Part shown: positions 7,726 to 15,298 of the stretch, piece after piece
How the letters are laid out: every line of letters begins with the position of its first letter
Position numbering within the stretch: the stretch's first letter is position 1
IMG/VR virus record: IMGVR_UViG_3300031972_001195
Coordinates: 1-25,127 of that record
Reading direction: 5' to 3' (one strand)
DNA length: 25,127 nt
Source: a virus
The notes under the pieces: model-generated
The model's input: only the letters and a program-made list of their open reading frames with translations
What the model was told of the DNA's origin: nothing
Database searches by the model: none
Translations under genes and position numbers: made by a program

Positions 7726-8203
7726 CGAATAATCCTTCTCTTGATCTCAAACACTTGGCTGAGATCTCAAATCGTCTGTCTGCTTGGCCAAATAGAAGCC
7801 TGGGTTCCATAAGGGTTGTTATTTCGTATAAGATCTCGTCATACAGCACAAAATCGCCTTCTCTAACATAAAGATCTTGGTCTTCTGTAAGCCTTCTTTT
7901 ATGGAAGTTTACAGTTATTGAGGCAGTTTTGTCTAAACCGTAGTTTGATGTTTCTGTTTGGATGCCATCAAAGTTGACTAATGCGTATACTCTAACCGGA
8001 GGAAGGAAAGATTTTTGGATTGCCTCCCCATAAAGTGAATGATAGTTTGTATGCTCTAAGGAAAGTGGGTAATAAGCAACTGTTTGGCCTATTACTCTTT
8101 CTATTAGTTCATCATTTACTTGTTTTACTAGATCTCGCTCTTTCTCGTTGAAAAAGAGTGGCGGAGGCGGTTGAGCCGGTCTAGACCATTTGTTGTCTGC
8201 CAT
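7715..8203 (-). CDS. 14: Neck protein, T4 gp14-like
   Basis: This 162-aa protein is shorter than T4 gp14 (256 aa) but keeps the same pattern: YYPLSLEHTNYHSLYGEA, then a YALVNFDGIQT strand, TASITVNFHKRRL, and VREGDFVLYDEILYEIT before an RLLFGQ segment. It lacks the long C-terminal tail of T4 gp14. In T4, gp13 and gp14 form the neck that closes the filled head and receives the tail. The gene begins with a TAATG overlap on the gp13-like stop and overlaps gp15 by 11 bases, so the three neck genes are translationally linked. Confidence 0.72.
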   Translation of the reverse strand: MADNKWSRPAQPPPPLFFNEKERDLVKQVNDELIERVIGQTVAYYPLSLEHTNYHSLYGEAIQKSFLPPVRVYALVNFDGIQTETSNYGLDKTASITVNFHKRRLTEDQDLYVREGDFVLYDEILYEITTLMEPRLLFGQADRRFEISAKCLRSREGLFDGQ

Positions 8204-9465
8204 TATGCGCTACCTTGTGGGCCGGCATAGATCGGCATTGGAATAGCCTTGAAGGTCTCAACCACTGCCGAAATCTTTGTTTGATCATCTTGCGCAAGCT
8301 TGGTATAAGTCAACTCGTCCATAATGGTCTTGAGTTCGTCTCTAAGGGCTTGCTTTTCTGTCTTGCTCTCATCCTTTAGGGCAGTGCCGTTCAAGGTCAC
8401 AGACTCGCCAGGAATAGGCACTGTGGCGAACTTAGAACGTATCTCTCCTAGTTGTCCTTTTGATACAGCAAAAGCATAGCGCCGAATCCAATGTTTGCCT
8501 ATAGCGTTAATAGAAGCATAAGGCACATTTTCGTATGGAAGGGTGTTTAGGTTATTTACACCATTGATTTGTTTCTCAACATAACCAACAGATGAAGAAA
8601 GCGGTGATTCATCTACTGAATACTCGATCCACATCTTTTTGGGCTGAACAATGGTAGGGGAAGGGAAAATACGAAGTTGGTTGTTTCTTAGTTGGTATGA
8701 AAAGCCGCTTGTTCTTGTATAAATAGCGTCCTCAAAAGCCATTGCCTGGGCTTTGTTTTGCCAGGTTGGAATAACTTCGAAAGTTGAGTCATCGGCAAAC
8801 TGACCATAACTAGACAAGTTACCAACGGCGTTTAGGCCGCCATAATAGCCATAAAAACGCCACATTGCTTGTGGAGTCTTATAAAAAACTTTTCTAACTA
8901 AAATTCTATTATCTGTTCCTACTCTTGATGAATGGACCGGATCTGCTCTTAGGATGGTTTCTAGATCGTAATCTTGCTTATTGACCTCAACATCGATCGA
9001 GGCTGAGTAAATGTTAGTCAAGCCGCCAACACGAACTTCTGTGCCGACAGCATCGCCAACTCTTCGTGAGTATTCAAATGAAAAGCGAGTATACTTTATA
9101 GCAGCTGCTGATCCGGAAGCGTCGCCGCCTATTATTGTGCCGTCCGAGTCAAAAGAGCCGGTTGAGGATCCTAGTAGATCAGAAAGAGAGTTTTTGCTTT
9201 GATGTAGATTGACTAGATAAGAGTATTCTATACAAGCATCTTCATAAGCCGCATAAACATTGCCGGCTGTAAGCTCAATATCCAAAACATCGCCGCCAAG
9301 CATTTTGTATGTATAGGCAACTTGGTCTGAGGCGCCTGTTAGAAAGGAGTCTGATGCCGAATAAATGCCGTATGGTAAAGCTGCGGTTACATCAGTTGCT
9401 GTCCCGGTCTGCGGAAGTATTATTGCTGATGTTTGAGAAATGGGTGTTAGGACAGGCAAAGACAT
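8203..9465 (-). CDS. 13: Neck protein, T4 gp13-like
   Basis: The 420-aa protein ends with a pattern typical of gp13-type neck proteins: KHWIRRYAFAVSKGQLGEIR, then a TVPIPGESVTLNG strand and a helical region with LRDELKTIMDELTYTKL. Its middle includes WRFYGYYGG and an LRNNQLRIFPSP motif. It is longer than T4 gp13 (309 aa), mostly in the N-terminal half, which has a Ser/Gly/Asp-rich insert near residues 95-120. It heads the neck cluster right after the capsid terminator, with AAGGAG nine to ten bases before the ATG at 9465. Confidence 0.75.
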   Translation of the reverse strand: MSLPVLTPISQTSAIILPQTGTATDVTAALPYGIYSASDSFLTGASDQVAYTYKMLGGDVLDIELTAGNVYAAYEDACIEYSYLVNLHQSKNSLSDLLGSSTGSFDSDGTIIGGDASGSAAAIKYTRFSFEYSRRVGDAVGTEVRVGGLTNIYSASIDVEVNKQDYDLETILRADPVHSSRVGTDNRILVRKVFYKTPQAMWRFYGYYGGLNAVGNLSSYGQFADDSTFEVIPTWQNKAQAMAFEDAIYTRTSGFSYQLRNNQLRIFPSPTIVQPKKMWIEYSVDESPLSSSVGYVEKQINGVNNLNTLPYENVPYASINAIGKHWIRRYAFAVSKGQLGEIRSKFATVPIPGESVTLNGTALKDESKTEKQALRDELKTIMDELTYTKLAQDDQTKISAVVETFKAIPMPIYAGPQGSA

Positions 9466-9495
9466 TCGTGTATTCTCCTTATAAGTGCTCTATCA

Positions 9496-9503
9496 TAAAT
9501 AGT
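9496..9503 (-). promoter_or_regulatory. ACTATTTA element before the neck gene cluster
   Basis: An exact copy lies 30 bases upstream of the gp13-like start and directly downstream of the strong terminator at 9511-9541. The arrangement strongly suggests a promoter for gp13-gp14-gp15. Function is inferred. Confidence 0.55.
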
Positions 9504-9510
9504 TCTTGGC

Positions 9511-9541
9511 AAAAGAAAACCCCCGGTGTTTCCACCGGAGG
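9511..9541 (-). terminator. Rho-independent terminator after the major capsid gene
   Basis: In the minus-strand reading CCTCCGGTG pairs with CACCGGGGG (nine base pairs, one G-T wobble) around a GAAA tetraloop, followed by TTTTCTTTT. It lies 28 bases after the capsid stop codon. The GC-rich stem and stable tetraloop make it the strongest terminator in the window, fitting for the most highly expressed late gene. Confidence 0.93.
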
Positions 9542-9569
9542 CCTCTTTTATCCTAGTTTAGACTAGTTC

Positions 9570-11321
9570 TTATCCAAGGAAGTCCTTGCAGATAACTAGA
9601 CCGTACATGTCCGGACGAACCATCTTCTTGGCGTATCGGGTCATGACACCCTTACGAGGTACGAAGTCCTCGACACCGAGGATAGTCGGAGTCACCTGGA
9701 GAGGGACATACGGAGCGTACACGTAGCCACTTTCGAGGAAGGAAGCGCCCTTGCGACCAACTAGTACGACATTGCGTAGGAAGTAAGGGTCGACATAAAC
9801 GTCAAACTTCTTGGAAAGTGAACCAACACGAACAGCACCAATGGATCCACGGTCATCATCGTGAGTTACAGCAGCACGGAAGCCGGCAGTGAACTCAAGA
9901 AGGTTAGCCATTTCGGGGGAGACAACAATAAAGTTGGCGCCGCCACGAAGTGTCTTGCGGTGGATCTGAGCGGAAACGTCATTGATTGTCTCAATGAGAG
10001 TCTCATACCACTCTGAAACATTGCCAGTGAAGTCTGCTCCGAGAAGGCTCTCGTTGGATGATGCTGAGATGTCAGCACCGGTCTCACGGTCGACGAAACG
10101 ACCCGGTCGGCGTGACCAGTAGAATGTACCAGCAGTTGATCCCTTGACAAGGTCTTCAAGGATCTCACGGTCAATCTCAAGAGCAACCTGCTCTGAAAGG
10201 ATTGAAGTAAGCTCAACCTCTGCATCCATGTTGTGGTATGCGTTGAGGTCCTGACCAAGTTCCGGAGTCCACTTAGCCTTAAGCTTCTTGGTGACTGCGG
10301 TGACTGATACGGAATCGACCTTGATGTCGATTTCAGGGATATCAGCGTTGTTCTCAAGTCCCCATTCGGCAGCGCCTACAACGGATCCAATGCCGGAACT
10401 ATCAAAGTTGTCAGCTAGAGGTGCATCGGCAGACGTAACAAGAGCCAAGTTGGTACCCAGTTCGGTGACCATAGCCTCGGTCACAGAACCTGTCGTTGAA
10501 GCCCAAACAAAAGCCACGTAGTCGGTACCAGAGACGTCCTTAATCGTTGTAAGGCGTCGGACCTGCTCTGTGTCAGTGATGAGAGCGGCGCCAGTGAGTG
10601 TCAAAGCAACAAAATTGTCTTGATTGAACTCTGATGCTAGGAGAGTTGCTGCTGCAACCGTACCAATAGCAACTGCTGAACCTGAAACGAGGTCAGGGTC
10701 ATAGCGAAGGATCTGGTCCGCTAGAAGCTGAGTCATTCCTGTGCCAAAATCTCCGTTCAGTGATTCAAATGCGCCATTTGCATCGACAGTACCAGAAGTA
10801 ACAGTAAGCGCCCCTCCGAGTGGTATTGTACCAGTCGGTGAGGAGTAGCCACTGTTTAGAGCGTAAGGGCCGGCTTCGGCATCACGCCCAGTAAGGATAA
10901 CGCCTCCAGTGATCTGTGAAGCGACTCGGCCGCCTCCGTAGATTGAATCTCCGCCATCGTTACTAAGACGATTGCCGGTCTCGTTTGAGAAGGTGAAATC
11001 CATGAAGAAGATTAGACCTGAAGGAAGTGACATCGGCTGAACAGAAACTAGGTCCTGAGCAACAAGTGATGCGAATACACGTCGAACGAGAGGGAATGCA
11101 ACTGCTGCAAAACCTTCAACGTCGGCGCCGGCCATTGTGGATGATTCACGAAGAAGCTCCTTGGCCTGGTTTTCAAGTAGACGAGCCATCTGGTGACGCT
11201 TGTCATCTGTGTTTAGACCCTCAAGAAGTCCTGTTCGCTCCCACTTATTAAGTAGTGCGTTTGACTCCTGGTGAAGGTCACGGGGCTGGATGCCCTCTGT
11301 GAGTGTCTTAAGTACTGACAT
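9570..11321 (-). CDS. 23: Major capsid protein, T4 gp23-like
   Basis: The 583-aa protein has the gp23 N-terminal scaffold-contact region (LHQESNALLNKWERTGLLEG), followed by a likely prohead protease site L-R-E/S at residues 57-60, comparable to the T4 cleavage after Glu65. After that come VRRVFASLVAQDLVSVQPMS and the HK97-fold sequence. The C-terminal part has the conserved GANFIVVSPEMANLLE and VYVDPYFLRNVVLVGRKG blocks and ends near MVRPDMYGLVICKDFLG. It exceeds T4 gp23 (521 aa), mainly through an Ala/Thr/Gly-rich region around residues 150-300 that probably forms a surface insertion. The ATG at 11321 follows AAGGAG by about ten bases. Codon choice looks more selective than in its neighbours (for example GTC and AAG rich), as expected for the most abundant virion protein. 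Confidence 0.96.
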   Translation of the reverse strand: MSVLKTLTEGIQPRDLHQESNALLNKWERTGLLEGLNTDDKRHQMARLLENQAKELLRESSTMAGADVEGFAAVAFPLVRRVFASLVAQDLVSVQPMSLPSGLIFFMDFTFSNETGNRLSNDGGDSIYGGGRVASQITGGVILTGRDAEAGPYALNSGYSSPTGTIPLGGALTVTSGTVDANGAFESLNGDFGTGMTQLLADQILRYDPDLVSGSAVAIGTVAAATLLASEFNQDNFVALTLTGAALITDTEQVRRLTTIKDVSGTDYVAFVWASTTGSVTEAMVTELGTNLALVTSADAPLADNFDSSGIGSVVGAAEWGLENNADIPEIDIKVDSVSVTAVTKKLKAKWTPELGQDLNAYHNMDAEVELTSILSEQVALEIDREILEDLVKGSTAGTFYWSRRPGRFVDRETGADISASSNESLLGADFTGNVSEWYETLIETINDVSAQIHRKTLRGGANFIVVSPEMANLLEFTAGFRAAVTHDDDRGSIGAVRVGSLSKKFDVYVDPYFLRNVVLVGRKGASFLESGYVYAPYVPLQVTPTILGVEDFVPRKGVMTRYAKKMVRPDMYGLVICKDFLG

Positions 11322-11342
11322 TTTAAAATTTCTCCTTTTTTA

Positions 11343-12416
11343 TTAAAGTATGCCTGCTAGTCTCTTCATACGAAGAACGTCGCTTGACTCGCTTATTGTT
11401 TGTTTTTTTGCGGAGCGAGCCACAAGTGTTCTAACCTTTAGCGCTTCAGTCAAGTTTTCTGGACCAGCATTCTTTGCAGGTTCAGACGAAACCGTTTCAC
11501 ATAGAGTTTCAAACACAGCTTTGACCTTATCGGTCGTGTCGGCCCGGTTGATTGTTTCGACAATTTTACTTTTTTGCCGCTCATTCAAGGAGTTATCTAT
11601 TAGGGCTTTGTTTGTATAAAACAGTTTTGTGTTTACGAGATGAGACTCTGAAAGCTTATTCTGCAAGCTCTCAACCAATACTGCTGTATTCTTTATTACA
11701 TTGTTTTTTTCTGTTAGTTCTTTTTCTAAACTGTTCTTGCTCTCGGTGAGTTCCAAGACAGCCTTCTTAAATGTGGCGTTGTCTTCTTCAAGCTCAGTTG
11801 AATGCATTCGGGCCAACTCAAGCTCCTGCTCAAAGAATATTTGACTATCGGGACGTCCTGCCCAGCCACCTTTTTGCGCTGAAGTATCAACGGTAAGCTT
11901 TTCCATAAGGCCAAGAAGATCGTCTTCGGAAATGTCGATCTCTTCGGCTATAGCATCTGGCTCGCCAACACCGTCTTCTATTTCTACTCCGGAGTCCTCA
12001 AGTTTGTCTAGGTCGATAGTGACCATTTCTTCGTCGCCATCTTCCTCGCCCATTTTCGCTACTTTTACGGCGAGTTGATCAAGAACGTTTTGGGCTTGTT
12101 CGATTGAGTCAGAAACGTCGTCAATCATTTGCTCGGCTTCTTCTTTTTCGTCGGCCGGCTTGGCTTCATAAGACATTGGTAGATCGTCTTCGATCTCGCT
12201 TGTCTCTTCGTCGCCATCAAGGTCTAGAACTTCCGCTTCCGCTTCGGCTCCAAGATCCCCCGCTTCCATTTCTTCTTCGTCGTCCTGCTCTAAAAGGCGG
12301 TCGACCGCTTCTTTGATTTGTGATGAATATTTTTCAAGAACCTCTGCTTCGGCGTTTGCTTTTGCAACCTCACGAAGGTCTTTTGCATCTACGATGGCTT
12401 GTTCAAGCATTGACAT
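11343..12416 (-). CDS. 22: Prohead scaffold/core protein, T4 gp22-like
   Basis: This 357-aa protein is highly acidic, with a Glu/Asp-rich region at about residues 40-160, followed by a long coiled coil (about 205-300) and a C-terminus ending in VLRMKRLAGIL. Position directly upstream of gp23, acidity and coiled coil are the hallmarks of T4-type scaffolding cores (T4 gp22 is 269 aa). Several L-x-E triplets (such as LTE) could be gp21 cleavage sites. The scaffold would direct capsid shape and then be degraded. The ATG at 12416 has GGAG seven bases upstream. Its promoter-RBS-start segment is duplicated at 14810-14870. Confidence 0.85.
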   Translation of the reverse strand: MSMLEQAIVDAKDLREVAKANAEAEVLEKYSSQIKEAVDRLLEQDDEEEMEAGDLGAEAEAEVLDLDGDEETSEIEDDLPMSYEAKPADEKEEAEQMIDDVSDSIEQAQNVLDQLAVKVAKMGEEDGDEEMVTIDLDKLEDSGVEIEDGVGEPDAIAEEIDISEDDLLGLMEKLTVDTSAQKGGWAGRPDSQIFFEQELELARMHSTELEEDNATFKKAVLELTESKNSLEKELTEKNNVIKNTAVLVESLQNKLSESHLVNTKLFYTNKALIDNSLNERQKSKIVETINRADTTDKVKAVFETLCETVSSEPAKNAGPENLTEALKVRTLVARSAKKQTISESSDVLRMKRLAGIL

Positions 12417-12468
12417 TAACTAACTCCTTAATAAAATATAATACCACTTATAAATAGTGCGTCTTTTT
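12412..12468 (-). repeat. Duplicated promoter/RBS segment, copy 1 (before gp22-like gene)
   Basis: This segment contains the ATG of the gp22-like gene, its GGAG ribosome binding site, and the ACTATTTA element. It matches 14810-14866 with two substitutions over about 57 positions, and similarity continues through the adjoining T/A run. The two copies are in the same orientation. Confidence 0.9.
12451..12458 (-). promoter_or_regulatory. ACTATTTA element before the scaffold-capsid unit
   Basis: An exact copy (within ACTATTTATAAGTGG) lies 35 bases upstream of the gp22-like ATG. It would drive the scaffold and major capsid genes up to the terminator at 9511-9541. Promoter function is inferred. 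Confidence 0.55.
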
Positions 12469-12486
12469 TAAAAACGCTATTTTTTT

Positions 12487-12723
12487 TTATAGTTCTATAT
12501 AATCTGGTGAAGGGTTAAAATATATAACAGTGTCGTCTACGGCCTGGCCAACAACCCGCACAACATGTCCTACTGTTGAAGGTCTAACAGAAGTAAAACC
12601 ACCATTAACAGTTGGGTCAGCATATACTTGCGCCCCAACATCTAACGAACCGGCGCCGCCAGATGAAAATGAAACAGTGCTCCCTGAAACATAAGCCCAC
12701 CCTAAAAATCCTGTATTTGGCAT
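12487..12723 (-). CDS. Small virion-type protein of 78 aa
   Basis: This short Gly/Ser/Val-rich protein begins MPNTGFLGWAYVSGSTVSFS, a pattern I associate with small structural proteins or fibre N-termini of marine T4-like phages. The rest is predicted beta strand (VDDTVIYFNPSPDYIEL at the end). There is no cysteine, membrane helix or catalytic motif. GGAG nine bases before the ATG supports the start. It lies 12 bases after the 545-aa gene and before the scaffold promoter, so it probably shares a transcript with the 545-aa protein. A virion or capsid-surface role is inferred. Confidence 0.65.
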   Translation of the reverse strand: MPNTGFLGWAYVSGSTVSFSSGGAGSLDVGAQVYADPTVNGGFTSVRPSTVGHVVRVVGQAVDDTVIYFNPSPDYIEL

Positions 12724-12735
12724 TATTCTATTCTC

Positions 12736-14373
12736 CTAAAAGTCCTCCTGCCATGCGAGAATACCAGCCGCAGTTCCTGCTCCCGATCCGTTAATTGTGA
12801 CAGTTATAATATCACCGGGCCTGATTGCGAATTCTTCAGTTCCGAAATCGAAGTGACCGCCGCTATCTTTTGATACAGTAGTTGAGAAGAGATTGTTTCC
12901 GCCGCTGACGTAATTTTGCACAGTATCAACTTCCATAACAGAATCATCACCATTAATATCAGACCAACTTGCTACTCCGCTCAATGTTGCGTTACGATAA
13001 ATGGTGATCGTTGCCAATTGGTTTTTATCATTTGCTAGCGATAAGTTTCGGAGGTAGGCTCGTACACGATTCGTCACTCCCACATATGTTGTCTTGTTTC
13101 GGAGATTGAAAATGGCAGTTTCCGAAGTCGCAGTTGTTGATCCGGCCGTGTTATTCGTAGGTCCTAGGATGATGTTCTTGCCCTCGACAAATCCGGACAT
13201 TGAAGCACATTTCATTCTGATATCTTCTGTGCCACCAGTTTTCACGATCTTCATTTCAAGAGGAAAACTAGGATTAAAAGTCGAGGGCTCAGTATCTGAG
13301 TTTGCAAATTTAACTCTATGCACATCAATTAGTTTGCCTGTCTCCTCATCCTCAACCTTAAAGTCAATCTCGCCAGCACCTAACCATTGATACTCAATCG
13401 CATAAACATTGAGTTTGGTCTGGTCCAGGGTCATCTTTGAAGGGCCGGTGCCATCCAAAACATCTTCCGACCAACTAGATTGTGCCGTCCATGTATCAAC
13501 GCTATTTTTGCGGATTAGGGTACCAAATTGTGTGCCGTTATATCCAAAGAAGAAACCATCCTCACCGTTACCGCAACCGTGTATTTGTGTTGAATTTGCC
13601 GAAGAGGTTTCATAAAGGGTCGTGAATCTGGCAATGGCACCTAAACCAGCACGATATTTAAGAATGCGGAGCGTTTGTATCTCTGCTGAACCGCTTGGGT
13701 CGATGGAGCTTGAAATCGCCGCCATTGAGTTGGCCTGTGTTGCAACGCCACCATTACTCCCAGATGAGAACACCAAGTCCCCATTTAGGTTATAGGGGAA
13801 TGTAACTTGAACTTGTGGTGTTAGTTCAGCATTTCTTAAATCACCGAATGCTGTTTGCGGCTCGTTGATGCTAACTTTAAGCGTGCCATCATAATCAACT
13901 GATGAGTTTCTAAATGTCCCCTGTGCATCCTGCCCCACAATGATATTACGATTGAGGGTTGTAACCATTGCTGGTGAAATAAATGCATTGGTGGTTAACA
14001 ACTGAGGCGATATCGCAGTTGTTAGGAACTTGGTTGTGTAGTAGAAATCTGTGGTGTCAGAAGCTTCTGTGTTGGTGAAGCGATACCTGATAAAGTTAAC
14101 GAACGCCGGTGCTGCAAAAAACTGATAGCCATTAGCCGCAACATACGGAATGGTCAGGCTGCGAACAACATCTGCCCCAGCAGCATCAGCACAGAACTGG
14201 ATATTGATAGTTCCGTCTTTATCGGATAGAATCTCTGTCTGAACCTGTGAGAAACCACGGGCATCAAGATAACCTGAATCATAGGTCGCAGAAGCAGAAA
14301 CAACAGCCGTTGTCTTAAAGCCTTCTGTTTCTGCGATAATTTCGCTATTGTCCATTTCTCTATATGAAAACAT
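12736..14373 (-). CDS. Virion-surface/fibre-like protein with a jelly-roll-type domain, 545 aa
   Basis: The protein is Thr/Ser/Asn/Gly-rich and beta-stranded throughout, without a signal peptide or membrane segment. Residues about 190-400 carry a pattern seen in phage and large eukaryotic virus surface proteins: EDGFFFGYNGTQFGTLIRKN (271-290) and LNVYAIEYQWLGAGEIDFKV (321-340), which I take to be a lectin-like beta-sandwich. Residues 1-120 form a separate beta domain and the C-terminus another. It starts one base after the stop of the upstream paralogue with AGGA close by. A second Met at residue 7 is a possible alternative start. Placement among head genes suggests a capsid decoration or fibre protein; the role is inferred. 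Confidence 0.65.
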   Translation of the reverse strand: MFSYREMDNSEIIAETEGFKTTAVVSASATYDSGYLDARGFSQVQTEILSDKDGTINIQFCADAAGADVVRSLTIPYVAANGYQFFAAPAFVNFIRYRFTNTEASDTTDFYYTTKFLTTAISPQLLTTNAFISPAMVTTLNRNIIVGQDAQGTFRNSSVDYDGTLKVSINEPQTAFGDLRNAELTPQVQVTFPYNLNGDLVFSSGSNGGVATQANSMAAISSSIDPSGSAEIQTLRILKYRAGLGAIARFTTLYETSSANSTQIHGCGNGEDGFFFGYNGTQFGTLIRKNSVDTWTAQSSWSEDVLDGTGPSKMTLDQTKLNVYAIEYQWLGAGEIDFKVEDEETGKLIDVHRVKFANSDTEPSTFNPSFPLEMKIVKTGGTEDIRMKCASMSGFVEGKNIILGPTNNTAGSTTATSETAIFNLRNKTTYVGVTNRVRAYLRNLSLANDKNQLATITIYRNATLSGVASWSDINGDDSVMEVDTVQNYVSGGNNLFSTTVSKDSGGHFDFGTEEFAIRPGDIITVTINGSGAGTAAGILAWQEDF

Positions 14374-14374
14374 C

Positions 14375-14749
14375 TTATCCTACCCCAGCAGAGCCAGTCC
14401 AATTGTTCCAACTGGCTTCTTTTTTAATTGACGTTAAACCAGCAATGACTGATGCTGTTGTATTTCCACCACTAGCAATTAAATACAAATCTCCAACTTT
14501 AAAATCAGCCGCATAACTTGCAGATGTGGCTAAACTTATATAATTTGTTGCTTGCACTCCATTTTCAGAAAATCCAAAACGAAGTTCATTTGCCCCTTCA
14601 TTTCTAACAGATATGAACTTTGTTATATTAATAAAAGAAACATTCACAGGAGTTGATGTTCCAATCGCCAACGAGGCAGTTGCAAAGGGAATTGAACTAA
14701 CTTGAAAAGCGGCTGTGTGCCCTAAGCCATTTCTGTAAGTTATACTCAC
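14375..14749 (-). CDS. Tandem paralogue B, small beta-rich virion-type protein (124 aa)
   Basis: This protein is clearly related to the one at 14905-15282. Both begin MS, then a YxxGLG block, then AxQVSxxP, and both end NW-(T/S)-GSAGVG. The body is beta-stranded with FINITKFISVRNEG and LRFGFSENGV segments, suggesting a small beta-sandwich such as a decoration or fibre subunit. The start is GTG at 14749, inside GTGA where it overlaps the stop of a 22-codon frame, and the nearest GGAG is 11 bases away, so initiation may depend on coupling. It ends one base before the 545-aa gene. Function is not recognised. Confidence 0.7.
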   Translation of the reverse strand: MSITYRNGLGHTAAFQVSSIPFATASLAIGTSTPVNVSFINITKFISVRNEGANELRFGFSENGVQATNYISLATSASYAADFKVGDLYLIASGGNTTASVIAGLTSIKKEASWNNWTGSAGVG

Positions 14750-14814
14750 TTTCTATCCAACTCCGGAATATCCTGATGAACCTGTAAGAACTGGGAAATT
14801 GCTTTCCGGGACAT
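14746..14814 (-). CDS. Possible 22-aa leader ORF before paralogue B
   Basis: An ATG with GGAG seven bases upstream opens a 22-codon frame (MSRKAISQFLQVHQDIPELD and two more residues) whose TGA overlaps the GTG start of paralogue B. The RBS and ATG are part of the segment duplicated from the gp22-like gene, so the initiation signal is credible. The peptide itself may have no function. It could serve only to bring ribosomes to the GTG. It shares its region with a possible gene remnant in another frame. Confidence 0.4.
   Translation of the reverse strand: MSRKAISQFLQVHQDIPELDRK
14753..14812 (-). pseudogene. Possible truncated tail of a third paralogue
   Basis: In a different frame from the 22-codon ORF, this stretch reads VPESNFPVLTGSSGYSGVG and then TAG. 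The ending resembles the TGSAGVG/SGSAGVG endings of paralogues A and B, including the position of the stop. Upstream of it the frame runs into the duplicated promoter segment and a stop. This looks like the last 19 codons of a related gene whose body was replaced by the duplicated segment. The similarity is short and Gly/Ser-rich, so chance is possible. Confidence 0.35.
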
Positions 14815-14866
14815 TAACTAACTCCTTAATAAAGTATAATACCACTTATAAATAGTGTGTCTTTTT
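14810..14866 (-). repeat. Duplicated promoter/RBS segment, copy 2 (before paralogue B)
   Basis: This is the second copy of the 12412-12468 segment, with two substitutions over about 57 positions. It carries the ACTATTTA element, spacer, GGAG and an ATG in the same order. The shared spacer sequence, which has no coding role, shows common descent and not only shared signals. Confidence 0.9.
14849..14856 (-). promoter_or_regulatory. ACTATTTA element before paralogue B
   Basis: An exact copy inside the duplicated segment, 42 nt upstream of the 22-codon ORF's ATG (nearest element base 14849 minus 14814, about 34 nt between) and about 100 nt upstream of the paralogue B start. It would serve paralogue B, the 545-aa and the 78-aa genes. 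Promoter function is inferred. Confidence 0.5.
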
Positions 14867-14904
14867 AAAATACTGGTTTTTCCTAAAAATAGCTTATAAC
14901 AGCC

Positions 14905-15282
14905 TTACCCTACGCCGGCAGAGCCTGACCAATTGCTGGATAGTTCGTCTGCGGCGATTGTTGTTACGCCGGCACGAATCTCAAAACTCCTACTACCGCC
15001 GGAGCCTGTTTTCTGGAGATAAAGAGAGGCGACTCTCCAATAATAGATGTCACTTACACCTTCGGGGGTTACAAAATAATTTTCGTTTGCTGTTACCCCT
15101 AGGGATGAAAACCCGATCCTTAGAGGTCCGGAAGCCGAAACCTGAATAAAATTAGTTACATTTGTAAAATTAGCCTCGTATACATTTGCACCGGTGGTGC
15201 TACCTCTAATAACATAAGGCACTGCGCTTACTTGGTATGCTGAAGAATTGCCCAAGCCTGTTTTATAATTAAATACGCTCAT
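14905..15282 (-). CDS. Tandem paralogue A, small beta-rich virion-type protein (125 aa)
   Basis: This is the paralogue of the 14375-14749 protein, with the same start (MSVFNYKTGLG), AYQVSAVPYV block, NFTNVTNFIQV strand, LRIGFSSLGV strand and NWSGSAGVG ending. The ATG at 15282 has AGGAG seven bases upstream, so unlike paralogue B it has a conventional start. It follows the bS21-like gene by 16 bases. No enzymatic motif is present. Two copies beside a fibre-like protein suggest a virion-surface component, perhaps diverging after duplication. Function is not recognised. Confidence 0.7.
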   Translation of the reverse strand: MSVFNYKTGLGNSSAYQVSAVPYVIRGSTTGANVYEANFTNVTNFIQVSASGPLRIGFSSLGVTANENYFVTPEGVSDIYYWRVASLYLQKTGSGGSRSFEIRAGVTTIAADELSSNWSGSAGVG

Positions 15283-15298
15283 TGATTATCTCCTAAAG

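Noticed and set aside
8718-8726. TATAAATAG inside the gp13-like gene
   Set aside because: It differs from the intergenic element at its last base (TAAATAGC), lies within coding sequence and has no gene start near it.
12449-12456. TATAAATA on the plus strand, identical to the T4 late promoter consensus
   Set aside because: It would drive antisense transcription of head genes. The part shared by all seven sites is TAAATAGT (ACTATTTA on the coding strand), not the full TATAAATA, and sites follow minus-strand terminators, so I read the element in the coding direction.
12461-12486. Possible terminator after the 78-aa gene (GCGTTTTTAAAAAAGACGC plus an A-run)
   Set aside because: The stem is weak and imperfect and there is no T-run on the 3' side in the minus-strand reading.
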